A stretch of 27,693 nt of DNA from CAXMST01 sp963700785 (GTDB lineage Bacteria > Actinomycetota > Thermoleophilia > Solirubrobacterales > 70-9), in the NCBI GenBank assembly GCA_963700785.1, contig CAVOYZ010000014.1, positions 1-27,693 of the forward strand, read 5' to 3'. The notes beneath the pieces were generated by a model that did not search any database, was not told where the DNA came from, and saw only the letters and a program-made list of their open reading frames with translations. The first letter of the stretch is position 1; each line of letters starts with the position of its first letter. Below are positions 18,663 to 26,488 of this stretch, one piece after another. Both the position numbers and the translations under genes were made by a program.

Positions 18663-19634
18663 GTGAACGGCGCCCGCGTCATCGCTGCCCTGGCCGCGGT
18701 CGTGGCGGCCGCCACGACGGCCGGCTGTGGGTTCGGAGCCGGTCGGGCGGAGCCGGGATCGGCGACGCTGACCGTGACTCGTGACTACGGCTCCGAGCTG
18801 CTGCGGGAGGCGCGGGTCGACGATCCGAGCGAGTCGGAGACGGTCGTCCGCTTCCTCGATCGCGAGGCCGAGATCGAGACCTCCTACGGCGGCAACTTCA
18901 TCGACGCGATCGACGGCACGGCGGGAGCGGTCGAGTCCGGGCGCAGCCTCGACTGGTTCTTCTACGTGAACGGCTACGCCTCGCCGGTCGGCGCCGGCGA
19001 GGCGGCGGTGCACGCGGGCGACCGGATCTGGTGGGACTACCGCGACTGGACGGATGCCTATCGCGTCCCGGCGGTCGTCGGCTCCTACCCCGAGCCGTTC
19101 GTCAGCGGCTTCGACGGCGAGCCCTTCGCAGTCGAGGTCGTCTGCTTCGACGTCGAGCCGGCCTGCGATCAGGTCACCGGCCGGCTCGAGGCGGACGGGG
19201 CCGACGTCAGGCCGGAAGTCGACGCCGAGGCGGCCGGCGATCCCGATCGAACCCTGCGCGTGCTGGTCGGCAGCTGGGACAGGGTGCGGGTCGACCGGGC
19301 CGCGGAGCTGCTCGAGCGCGGACCCGCCGAGAGCGGTGTCTACGCGACGGTCGAGCGCTGCGGCGACGGCGCCTACGCCCTGCGGACGCTCGACCGGCGG
19401 GCGCGACCGAGCGCCCTGTTGAGCGAGGCCGGCTGGGTGGCAGCCCTCCAGCGTCGCGACGAGCAGCCGACCTGGGTGGTCAGCGGCAGCGATCCCGATC
19501 AGGTTGAGGAGGCCGCCGGTCTGCTCGATCAGCCAACCCTGGCGCGCCGCTACGCGGTCGCGACCTCCGGCGGCGACGAGCTGAGCCTGCCGGCCGACTC
19601 CGTGCCGACCCCCGAGGGGGCCTCCTGCCGGTGA
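18663..19634 (+). CDS. DUF4430-containing lipoprotein
   Basis: A 323-residue protein starting at a GTG, 11 bases after the previous stop. The N-terminus is a lipoprotein signal with lipobox TTAGC (C22), so it is anchored to the outer face of the membrane. Residues about 34-125 form a DUF4430/transcobalamin-C-like domain: ATLTVTRDYGSELL, GGNFIDAIDG, then LDWFFYVNGYASPVGAGEAA and GDRIWWDYRDW. The remaining 195 residues are unrecognised. They contain two similar stretches, VLVGSWDRVRVDRAAELLERG and WVVSGSDPDQVEEAAGLLDQP (split here only by description), which suggests an internal duplication. Its last four bases overlap the EcfT start as GTGA. It probably presents substrate to the ECF importer encoded next. 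Confidence 0.85.
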   Translation: MNGARVIAALAAVVAAATTAGCGFGAGRAEPGSATLTVTRDYGSELLREARVDDPSESETVVRFLDREAEIETSYGGNFIDAIDGTAGAVESGRSLDWFFYVNGYASPVGAGEAAVHAGDRIWWDYRDWTDAYRVPAVVGSYPEPFVSGFDGEPFAVEVVCFDVEPACDQVTGRLEADGADVRPEVDAEAAGDPDRTLRVLVGSWDRVRVDRAAELLERGPAESGVYATVERCGDGAYALRTLDRRARPSALLSEAGWVAALQRRDEQPTWVVSGSDPDQVEEAAGLLDQPTLARRYAVATSGGDELSLPADSVPTPEGASCR

Positions 19635-20557
19635 GGACGGCGCTGGCCTATCAACCGCGGCCGGGGCCGCTCGGGCTGGCCAGGCCCTGGGTGGCGGCGG
19701 CCTATCTCGGTCCGCTCGCGATCATCGGCTTCACCTTCTCGAATCCCCTCGTCCTGGTCGCCGCCGGCTGTGCCGCGGCGATCGCGGCCGCCGCTTCGGG
19801 CGCCCTGCGCGCGGCGCTCGGCCCGCTCAGATTCGGGGTCGTGCTCGCGGCGACGATGGTCGTCGTCAACGGTCTCGTCTCGCAGCGGGGCGACACCGTG
19901 CTGCTGCGCGGTTGGGAGATCCCGGTGCTCGGGCAGATCGACGTCAGCGCCGAGGCCCTGTTCGAGGGTGGCGTGCTCGCGCTGCGAGTCCTGGTCGCGC
20001 TGGTCGTCTTCGGGGTCTGGTCGGCCTGCGTCGATCCCGACCGGCTGCTGCGCGCGGTCCGCCCGTTCGCGGCTCGATCGGCCCTGGCGGCGACGCTGAT
20101 CACCCGGCTGGTGCCGCTGGCAGCGGCCGATGCATCCCGGCTCGGCGAGGCGGGCTCGCTGCGCGGGCCGGCGGCCGCACCGGTCGGCCGCGCGGCACTG
20201 GTCCGCCGGCTGGTCGCCGGTTCGCTCGACCGCTCGGTCGACGTCGCCTCGACGCTGGAGCTGCGCGGCTACGGACTCGACCGGCGGGCTCCCAGGGAGC
20301 ATCAGCCCCGGCGGCGGGGGGAGCCGGCGATGGTCCTCAGCGGCGCCCTGACCGCGGTCGCGGCGTCGGTCGCGCTGGCCGCCGGCGCGGCCGGAGCGGA
20401 GGCCTATCCGACGATCGACGTCGACCTCGGCCCGACCACCCTGGCGCTGGCGGCGGCGATCCCGCTGATCGCGACGCTCCCGTTCATGTCGCGGCGGGAG
20501 CGAGCCCGTCTGGCGGCGCAGCGAGCGCGCTCGAGGGAGGTTGAGGCGGATGGCTGA
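19631..20557 (+). CDS. ecfT: ECF transporter T component (CbiQ-like)
   Basis: A 308-residue integral membrane protein, the transmembrane coupling subunit of an energy-coupling-factor importer. Hydrophobic segments lie near residues 20-60, 70-80, 105-130, 235-260 and 268-285. The cytoplasmic region has the coupling motif LELRGYGLDRR near residue 215, the ARG-type motif through which EcfT helices grip the ATPases, and the preceding RLVPLAAADASRLGEAGSLRG matches the first coupling helix. The start is a GTG overlapping the lipoprotein stop, and the end overlaps the ATPase gene by 8 bases, so all subunits are coupled in translation. The long basic tail (RRERARLAAQRARSREVE) is cytoplasmic. Confidence 0.88.
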   Translation: MRTALAYQPRPGPLGLARPWVAAAYLGPLAIIGFTFSNPLVLVAAGCAAAIAAAASGALRAALGPLRFGVVLAATMVVVNGLVSQRGDTVLLRGWEIPVLGQIDVSAEALFEGGVLALRVLVALVVFGVWSACVDPDRLLRAVRPFAARSALAATLITRLVPLAAADASRLGEAGSLRGPAAAPVGRAALVRRLVAGSLDRSVDVASTLELRGYGLDRRAPREHQPRRRGEPAMVLSGALTAVAASVALAAGAAGAEAYPTIDVDLGPTTLALAAAIPLIATLPFMSRRERARLAAQRARSREVEADG

Positions 20558-22185
20558 TGCGAGCGCGCCGGTGCTCGCCCTCCGCGGCGTCAGCTACCGC
20601 TATCCGGGCGCGGCGCTGCCGGCCCTGGCGGACCTCGATCTCGAGGTCGGCGCCGCTGAGCTCGTCGTGCTCGCCGGGAGATCCGGGTCCGGCAAGTCGA
20701 CGCTGCTCCGCGCAGCGTGCGGACTGGTTCCGCACTTCCACGGCGGCGAGTTCACCGGCGAGCTGGCCGTCACCGGTCGCTCGACCCGCGAGGCCGGCCC
20801 GGCGGAGCTCGCTGCGAGCGTCGGGTTCGTCGCCCAGGAGCCCGAGTCGCAGGTGGTCTCGACCACCGTCGCCGCCGAGCTCGGGCTGCCGCTGGAGCTG
20901 CGCGGTCACTCGGCGACGGCGCGGGCGCGGGCGGTCGAGGAGGTGGCGCTGGCGCTGGCGATCGAGCCGCTGCTCGATCGCACGACCGACACCCTCTCCG
21001 GCGGCGAGCTCCAGCGCGTCGCGATCGGCGCGGCGCTGGTCACCCGCCCGCCCCTGCTGCTGCTGGACGAGCCCACCTCGCAGCTCGACCCGGTCGCGGG
21101 CGATGAGCTGATCGGCCTGCTGCGGCGCCTGAACGAGGAGTGGGGGGTGACGATCGTTCTCGGCGAGCACCGGCTCGAGCGCTGCCTGGCGGCGGCGGAT
21201 CGGGTGATCGCGCTCGACCGTGGCCGGCTCGCCTTCGACGGTCCGCCGGAGCGGTTCGGCGCGTTCGCTTCGGAGCGGGCACCCGAGCTGCTGACCCCGG
21301 CGATGCGGATGTTCGAGCTGGCGGGGCGGCCGGAACGGCCGCCCGGGGTGAAGCGGGGCCGGGCGCTGTTCGACGCCTCCGGCGAGCGGCGGGCCGAGCC
21401 GGTCGCGCGTCCGCGGCAGGCCGCGGCGGCGGCCGCCGATGCGCTCCGGGTCCGCGGTCTCGGGGTCGAGCTCGGCGGCCCCGGAGCCGGGCGGCGCCGG
21501 GTGCTCGACGGCGTCGACCTCGATCTCCGCCCGGGCGAGATCGTCGCCCTGGTCGGCCCCAACGGTGCCGGCAAGAGCACCCTGCTGAGGACGCTAGCCG
21601 GCGTCCTCGAGCCGGCCGAGGGCCGCGTGCAGGCCGCGTCCGGCTGCGCGCTGCTGACCCAGCGTCCCGACGACTACTTCGTCCGCGAGCGGGTCGAGGA
21701 GGAGCTTCCCGGTGAGGCTGGTCGGCTGGCGATGGAGGTGGCGGGCCTCGATGTCGACCCCGCGCGGGACCCCCGTGATCTCTCCGGCGGCGAGCGGCAG
21801 CGACTGGCGCTCGCGATCGCGCTGGCCGGGCGCGGGGCCGGCGGCGCACCGCCGGGGCTGATCTGCCTCGACGAGCCGACCCGCGGGCTCGACCGCTCGC
21901 GCAAGGCGGCCCTGGCGGACTGGCTCCGCAGCCTGGCGGCCCGCGGGGCGGCGGTGCTCGTTGCGACACACGACGTCGAGTTCGCGGCCTCGCTCGCCGA
22001 GCGGGTGGCGCTGCTCGGCCCGCGGCCGGGTGCTGGCCGACGGCGCCGCGCTCGAGGTGCTCGGCGGCGGCTGGTACTTCGCGACGGAGGTCGCCCGGAT
22101 CTCCGACGGCGCCGCGATCACGCCCGAGCAAGGCGCCGAGATCCTGCTGTCCCGAGCGCGCCCGGCCGAGGTGGGGAGCGGATGA
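20550..22185 (+). CDS. ecfA: Double ECF ATPase (EcfA1-A2 fusion), frameshifted near the end
   Basis: Corrected length is about 544 residues, with two complete ABC modules in one chain. Module 1 has Walker A GRSGSGKST (43-51), a Q-loop in FVAQEPESQVV, signature LSGGELQR (about 149) and Walker B LLLLDEPTSQLD (about 169). Module 2 has Walker A GPNGAGKST (336-344), signature LSGGERQR (about 411) and Walker B LICLDEPTRGLD (about 437), then H-loop ATHDVEF. All catalytic residues are present in both halves. The frame breaks at 22019-22021, where one surplus C shifts LLGRGRVLADG into nonsense; correction carries the chain to the TGA at 22183-22185, overlapping the next ATG as ATGA. I chose the ATG at 20550 over a TTG 9 bases earlier. 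It powers the importer formed with EcfT and the S component. Confidence 0.9.
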
Positions 22186-24170
22186 GCTGGCAGCTGAGCG
22201 TGCTCGGGCTGCTGGCCCTGGTGCTGGTCGCCGGCGGCGTCTGGTTCGAGCGCTCGCGCCCCTCGGCGCGAATCCTCGCGGCCGTCGCCGCCCTGGCGGC
22301 GATCGGGGTCGCCGCCCGCGTCCTGCTCGCGCCGCTGCCGAACGTGGTCGGGACCACCGACGTCGCGTTGCTCGCCGGCTACGCGCTCGGCGGGCCGGCC
22401 GGCTTCGCGGTCGGGGCGCTGTCGGCCCTCGTCTCGAACTTCTGGCTCGGGCAGGGGCCGTGGACTCCCTGGCAGATGGCGGGCTGGGGGTTGGTCGGCG
22501 TTGGCGGTGCGGCGCTTGCGGCGGTCAGCGGCCGCCGCCTCGGCCGGGTCGGTCTGGCCGCGGCCGCCGCGGTCGCGGGGCTGCTCTACGGCGCGCTGCT
22601 CGACCTCTCGGCGATGGTCAACTTCGGAGGCGAGCAGTCGCTCGATCGCTACCTGGCGCTCTCCGCCCGCGGGATCCCGTTCAACGTCGCCCACGCGGCG
22701 GGCAACGCCGCGATCATGCTCGCCGCCGGCCCGGCGCTGGTGCGGATGCTCGACCGCTACCAGGCGAGGTTCGCGATCAGCTGGCGGCAGGCGCCCGGCG
22801 CCGGCGCCGGCACCGGGGTGGTGGCCGGCCTGGCGCTGCTGGCATCCGCCGCCGCGATCGTCGCCGGCCCCGGCACCTCGAGCGCCCCCGCATCGCCGGC
22901 CCCGGCCGAGGCGGCCGGCGCCGGGGACGCCACTCGCTGGTTGCAGCGATCGCAGAACCGCGACGGCGGCTTCGGCGTCGCCCCGGGCTGCCCCGTCGAG
23001 TCCGGCGATGACCGGCTGGGCGATGCTCGGGCTCGAGGCGGCCGGCGTCAACCCGCGCGACGTCCGCCGCCGCGGCCGCTCGCCGGTCGAGTACCTGCGG
23101 GCGCGGGTGGCCGATCTCTCCTCGACCGGGGATCTCGAGCGCACGATTCTCGCGCTGCGCGGCGCGGGCGTCTCGGCACGGAGCTTCGGCGGCCGCGACC
23201 TCGTCGCCGAGCTGCGCTCGCGCCGGCAGGGGGGTGGTTCCTACGAGCAGCAGGTCAACCTGACCGCGTTTGCCGTGCTGGCGCGATCGGCGGTGGGCGA
23301 GCCGGCGAGCTCGCTGCGCAGCTCGGCGAGCTGGCTACGGCGGGTCCAGAACCGCGACGGCGGCTGGGGCTCGGTCAAGAGCGCGGCCAGCGAGCCCGAC
23401 AGCACCGGCGCCGTCCTGCAGGCGCTCGCCGTGGTCGATGCCGGGTCCGCGCTCGCGCGCGGCGCCGGGTGGCTTCGCGCTGCGCAGCGTGCCGACGGCG
23501 GCTGGTCGCTGACCCGTAGCGCCGGATCGAACTCGCAGTCGACCGCATGGGCGCTGCAGGGGCTGATCGCCGCCGGGGTCAACCCGCGGGGCGTTCGCAA
23601 GGGGGCGCGCAACGGCTTCGAGTACCTGGATGCGCGGCAGGCCGGCGACGGACGCGTCGCCTACTCGCGGGGTAGCGAGCAGACGCCGGTATGGGTGACC
23701 GCGCAGGCGATCACCGGGATGCGCCGCGCCACCTACCCGATCGCGCCGCTGAAGCGGAGCCCGGGCGCGAACGCCGGCTCCGGGGGCGGCCGGGCCGGCG
23801 GCAACTCGGGCGGCTCCGGCTCCGGCGGTGGGCGGGCAGGCGCCGGCTCCGGCGGGGGCGTCGCTTTGGCGGCGGGGCAGGGCTCGGGCGGCGCCGGCGG
23901 ACGGCGCGACGGCAAGGGCAGGGGCAAGGGTGGGGGCGGCCGGCCGGCGAAGGCCGGCGGCGGCCCCGGAGCCGCTGCGGACGCCGCCGGCGGAGGGGGC
24001 GGCGAACCGCGGCGATCGCGGTCGGGGGCCATCGCTGCCGTGGCGCGGCGGAGGAGACGGCATCAGGCGACGACGGCGGCTCGCCGGTCCTGCTCGGATT
24101 CGGTCTCGCGAACCTGCTCGGCGCGGCCGCGCTCGGGGGCTGGATCGGCCGCCAGACGGGCCGCGTCTGA
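22182..24170 (+). CDS. ECF S component fused to alpha-alpha repeat domain, frameshifted
   Basis: Corrected length is about 662 residues. Residues 1-200 form an S component with about six helices and the phrases ARVLLAPLPNVVGTTDVALL, LVSNFWLGQGPWTPWQMAGW and FNVAHAAGNAAIM, as in cobalamin/CblT-type S units. A further helix (about 208-228) leads to prenyltransferase/squalene-cyclase-like repeats: WLQRSQNRDGGFG, WLRRVQNRDGGWG and WLRAAQRADGGW, each followed by a helix pair. A Gly-rich stalk (about 530-610) and a final helix (LLGFGLANLLGAAALGGWIG) end the chain. The frame changes twice: one surplus C at 22991-22994, and a net minus-one change between about 23950 and 24050 whose place I cannot fix. 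The repeats are probably outside the cell and gather substrate for the S unit. Confidence 0.8.
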
Positions 24171-24217
24171 GCCGTCGGGCGGGGGTGGCGGCCAGCGGCA
24201 TGCGATCCTGGCCGGCG

Positions 24218-24726
24218 ATGGATCTCGAGACCGCGATTCGCACGCGTCGCACCCACAAGGCCTATCGGCCCGAGCCGGTCGCCCGCCAGGAGCTCGACGA
24301 GCTCTTCGAGCTCGCCCGCTGGGCGCCCAACCACCACCTGACCAGCCCCTGGCGGTTCCGGGTCGTCGGGCCCGGCTCGCTCGAGCGGCTCAAGCAGGCG
24401 GCCGGCCCCGAGGCGGCGCCGAAGCTCGACCGCGCGCCGACGCTCGTCGTCTGCTCGGCCGCGCTCAGCGGCGAGCCGGACCGCGACGAGGAGGACCTGC
24501 ACGCGACCGCTTGCGCCGCCTACATCGTGTTGCTCGCCGCGCACGCCCGCGGGCTCGCCGGATACTGGCGGACGCCGGCGGTGCTGAGGACCGACGCCGG
24601 GCGCGCCTCGGTCGGGCTCGATCGGGCCGAGCGCTTTGTCGGGCTGCTGTACCTGGGCCGGCCGGTGCAGGAGCAGCGGCCGCCGGAGCGCGCGCCGGCG
24701 CCGACTGCGTCACCTACCTCGACTGA
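24218..24726 (+). CDS. Nitroreductase-family protein, frame change near the C-terminus
   Basis: About 169 residues after correction. The FMN-binding nitroreductase opening is clear: AIRTRRTHKAYRPEPV, then ARWAPNHHLTSPWRFRVV, and the later GLAGYWRTPAVL and RFVGLLYLGRP. The chain in the uncorrected frame runs on to 24784 with a Pro/Thr-rich end that overlaps glpD. A missing base near 24698-24703 would instead give RPPERAPAADCVTYLD and stop at 24726, a normal family ending, so I prefer that. The ATG at 24218 is chosen over one at 24200. It begins 47 bases after the cobalamin operon, but it lacks BluB hallmarks, so a role in B12 lower-ligand synthesis is not supported. Its substrate is unknown. 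Confidence 0.8.
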
Positions 24727-24780
24727 GACGGCGCCTCGGGCTCCCGGGCCGGCGTCGCATCCTCGATACCGTGGGGGCGG

Positions 24781-26469
24781 ATGATCGATCGTGACTCAGC
24801 GCTCAGCGAGCTCACCTCCGAGACCTTCGACGTGGTCGTGATCGGCGGCGGCATCACCGGCGTCGGGGTCGCGCTCGACGCGGCGTCGCGCGGGTATTCG
24901 ACCGCGATCGTCGAGCGCAACGACTGGTCGTTCGGGACCTCGAGCCGGAGCTCGAAGATGGTTCACGGCGGCCTCCGCTACCTGCAGAACTTCGATCTCG
25001 GCCTGGTCCGCGAGGCGTTGCTCGAGCGCCAGCTGATGGTCGACCTGGCGCCGCACCTCGTCTACCCGACCCCCTACCTGGTGCCGACCCTCGGCGATGA
25101 CCGGCGCGACATGCGGATCGGCATCGGACTCAACATGTACGACGTGATGGCGACCACCCGGGTCGGCCAGGGTCGCAAGCAGCGGGCCCGAGGCGATGAC
25201 GATGACGCCGGTTGGTCGCCCGACCGGCATCGGACGATCAGCGCCGAGGAGACGATCGACTACCTGCCCGCGCTCGAGGCCCGGCAGCCGACCGCGGCCT
25301 ACCTGTTCTACGACTGCCAGACCGACGACGTCCGCCTCGTGCTGACGATCCTCGGGGAGGCCGAGCGCTTCGGCGCGGTGATGGCGAACCGGCTCGAGGT
25401 CACCTCGCTGCTCGAGAACGGCGGCAGGGCGGCCGGCGTCAACTGCACCGACGCCGAGACCGGGGAGCAGCTGCAGATCAAGGCCGAGAACGTGATCAAC
25501 GCGACCGGCGTCTGGGCGGACCGCGTGCGGCCGGGCGAGATCCTCGACGAGACCGAGGTCCCGCGGATCGCGCCGAGCCGCGGCACCCACCTGACCCTGC
25601 CGCTCGAGCGGCTGCCGCTCAACGACGCCGCCTGCATCGTCCCGGCCGGAGCCGGGCGGACGATCTTCGTTCTCCCCTGGTACGGGCGGGCGATGATCGG
25701 CACCACCGACAACGACTACGACGGCGACATCGATCTGGTCCGGCCCGGCGATGAGGACATCGACTACCTGCTCTCGGCGGTCAACGACTACTTCGGCGAG
25801 GACTTCGGACGGGGCGATCTGACCGGCGCCTTCGCCGGGGTCCGGCCGCTGATCTCGACCGGCGATCCAAAGAAGTCCGTCGACATCTCGCGCAAGGCGG
25901 AGCTCTACGAGACCTCCTCGGGCATGCTGACGATCACCGGCGGCAAGCTCACGACCTGGCGGCGGATGGCAAAGCAGGTCGTCGACCGGGTGGCCGAGCG
26001 CGAGGGCCGCGAGGTTCCCTGCCGGACCGCCGACATCCCGCTCGGGATGGAGGCCTCCGACGCGGACCTGGAGCCGCCCGACGGCCTCGAGCCCGGTCTC
26101 GTCGGCCCCGACGTCAAGCGGCAGCTCGCCTTCCGCTACGGGCACGCGGCGCGCGACGTGCTCAGCGTCGCGGCCGAGCGCCCCGAGCTCGCCCGCCCGA
26201 TCCTCCCGGGCCATCCCGACCTGCTTGCCGAGGCGGTGGTCGCGGCCCGTCTCGAGCAGGCCCGGACGGTCGCCGACGTGTTGCTGCGCCGCACCCGACT
26301 GGCGCTGGTCGCGGCGCCGTCGCTGCGGACCGCCGCCGCGGTCCGGCCGGTGGCCGAGGCGATGGGCGCCGAGCTCGGCTGGGATCGGGCCCAAGTCGAG
26401 GACGAGGCCGAGGCCTGGGTCGGCGAGCTTGCCGCCGAGGGATGCGACCCGGCGGGCGCCCCGGCCTGA
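24781..26469 (+). CDS. glpD: Glycerol-3-phosphate dehydrogenase (FAD, aerobic type)
   Basis: A 562-residue flavoenzyme that oxidises glycerol 3-phosphate to dihydroxyacetone phosphate and passes electrons to the quinone pool at the inner face of the membrane. The FAD-binding motif is VVVIGGGITGVGVALDAASRG near residues 18-40 (shown in two parts of the same helix-turn). FGTSSRSSKMVHGGLRYLQ is the conserved substrate-side block, and AGVRPLIS and TITGGKLTTWRRMA are typical of GlpD. The C-terminal DUF-type helical domain (RYGHAARDVL onward) is complete. The ATG follows GGGGGCGG. The gene stands 54 bases after the nitroreductase and 19 bases before the Rho-like gene. No glycerol kinase or facilitator gene lies in the window. 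Confidence 0.95.
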   Translation: MIDRDSALSELTSETFDVVVIGGGITGVGVALDAASRGYSTAIVERNDWSFGTSSRSSKMVHGGLRYLQNFDLGLVREALLERQLMVDLAPHLVYPTPYLVPTLGDDRRDMRIGIGLNMYDVMATTRVGQGRKQRARGDDDDAGWSPDRHRTISAEETIDYLPALEARQPTAAYLFYDCQTDDVRLVLTILGEAERFGAVMANRLEVTSLLENGGRAAGVNCTDAETGEQLQIKAENVINATGVWADRVRPGEILDETEVPRIAPSRGTHLTLPLERLPLNDAACIVPAGAGRTIFVLPWYGRAMIGTTDNDYDGDIDLVRPGDEDIDYLLSAVNDYFGEDFGRGDLTGAFAGVRPLISTGDPKKSVDISRKAELYETSSGMLTITGGKLTTWRRMAKQVVDRVAEREGREVPCRTADIPLGMEASDADLEPPDGLEPGLVGPDVKRQLAFRYGHAARDVLSVAAERPELARPILPGHPDLLAEAVVAARLEQARTVADVLLRRTRLALVAAPSLRTAAAVRPVAEAMGAELGWDRAQVEDEAEAWVGELAAEGCDPAGAPA

Positions 26470-26473
26470 CACC

Positions 26474-26479
26474 TATAGT
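26474..26479 (+). promoter_or_regulatory. Possible -10 box for the Rho-like gene
   Basis: TATAGT lies 10 bases before the ATG at 26489, directly after the glpD stop. Transcription would start only a few bases before the ATG, giving a nearly leaderless message, and indeed no ribosome site is visible. A -35 box is not evident. Confidence 0.4.
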
Positions 26480-26488
26480 GCCACGCCC

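Noticed and set aside
17452..24170. The ECF system as a nickel or cobalt importer of the CbiMNQO type
   Set aside because: No CbiM or CbiN with the histidine-rich N-terminus is present. The S unit resembles cobalamin/CblT types, and the DUF4430 proteins favour a corrinoid. Cobalt cannot be fully excluded.
22501..24726. A single 741-codon frame spanning the S-component end, the repeat region and the nitroreductase
   Set aside because: Only its middle part, about 23000-23950, encodes recognisable repeats. The ends are shadows of other genes, and it looks continuous only because of indels.
24218..24726. The nitroreductase as BluB (lower-ligand synthesis of B12), suggested by its place after the cobalamin operon
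   Set aside because: It is too short, its motifs fit general nitroreductases, and it is separated from the operon without overlap or its own riboswitch.
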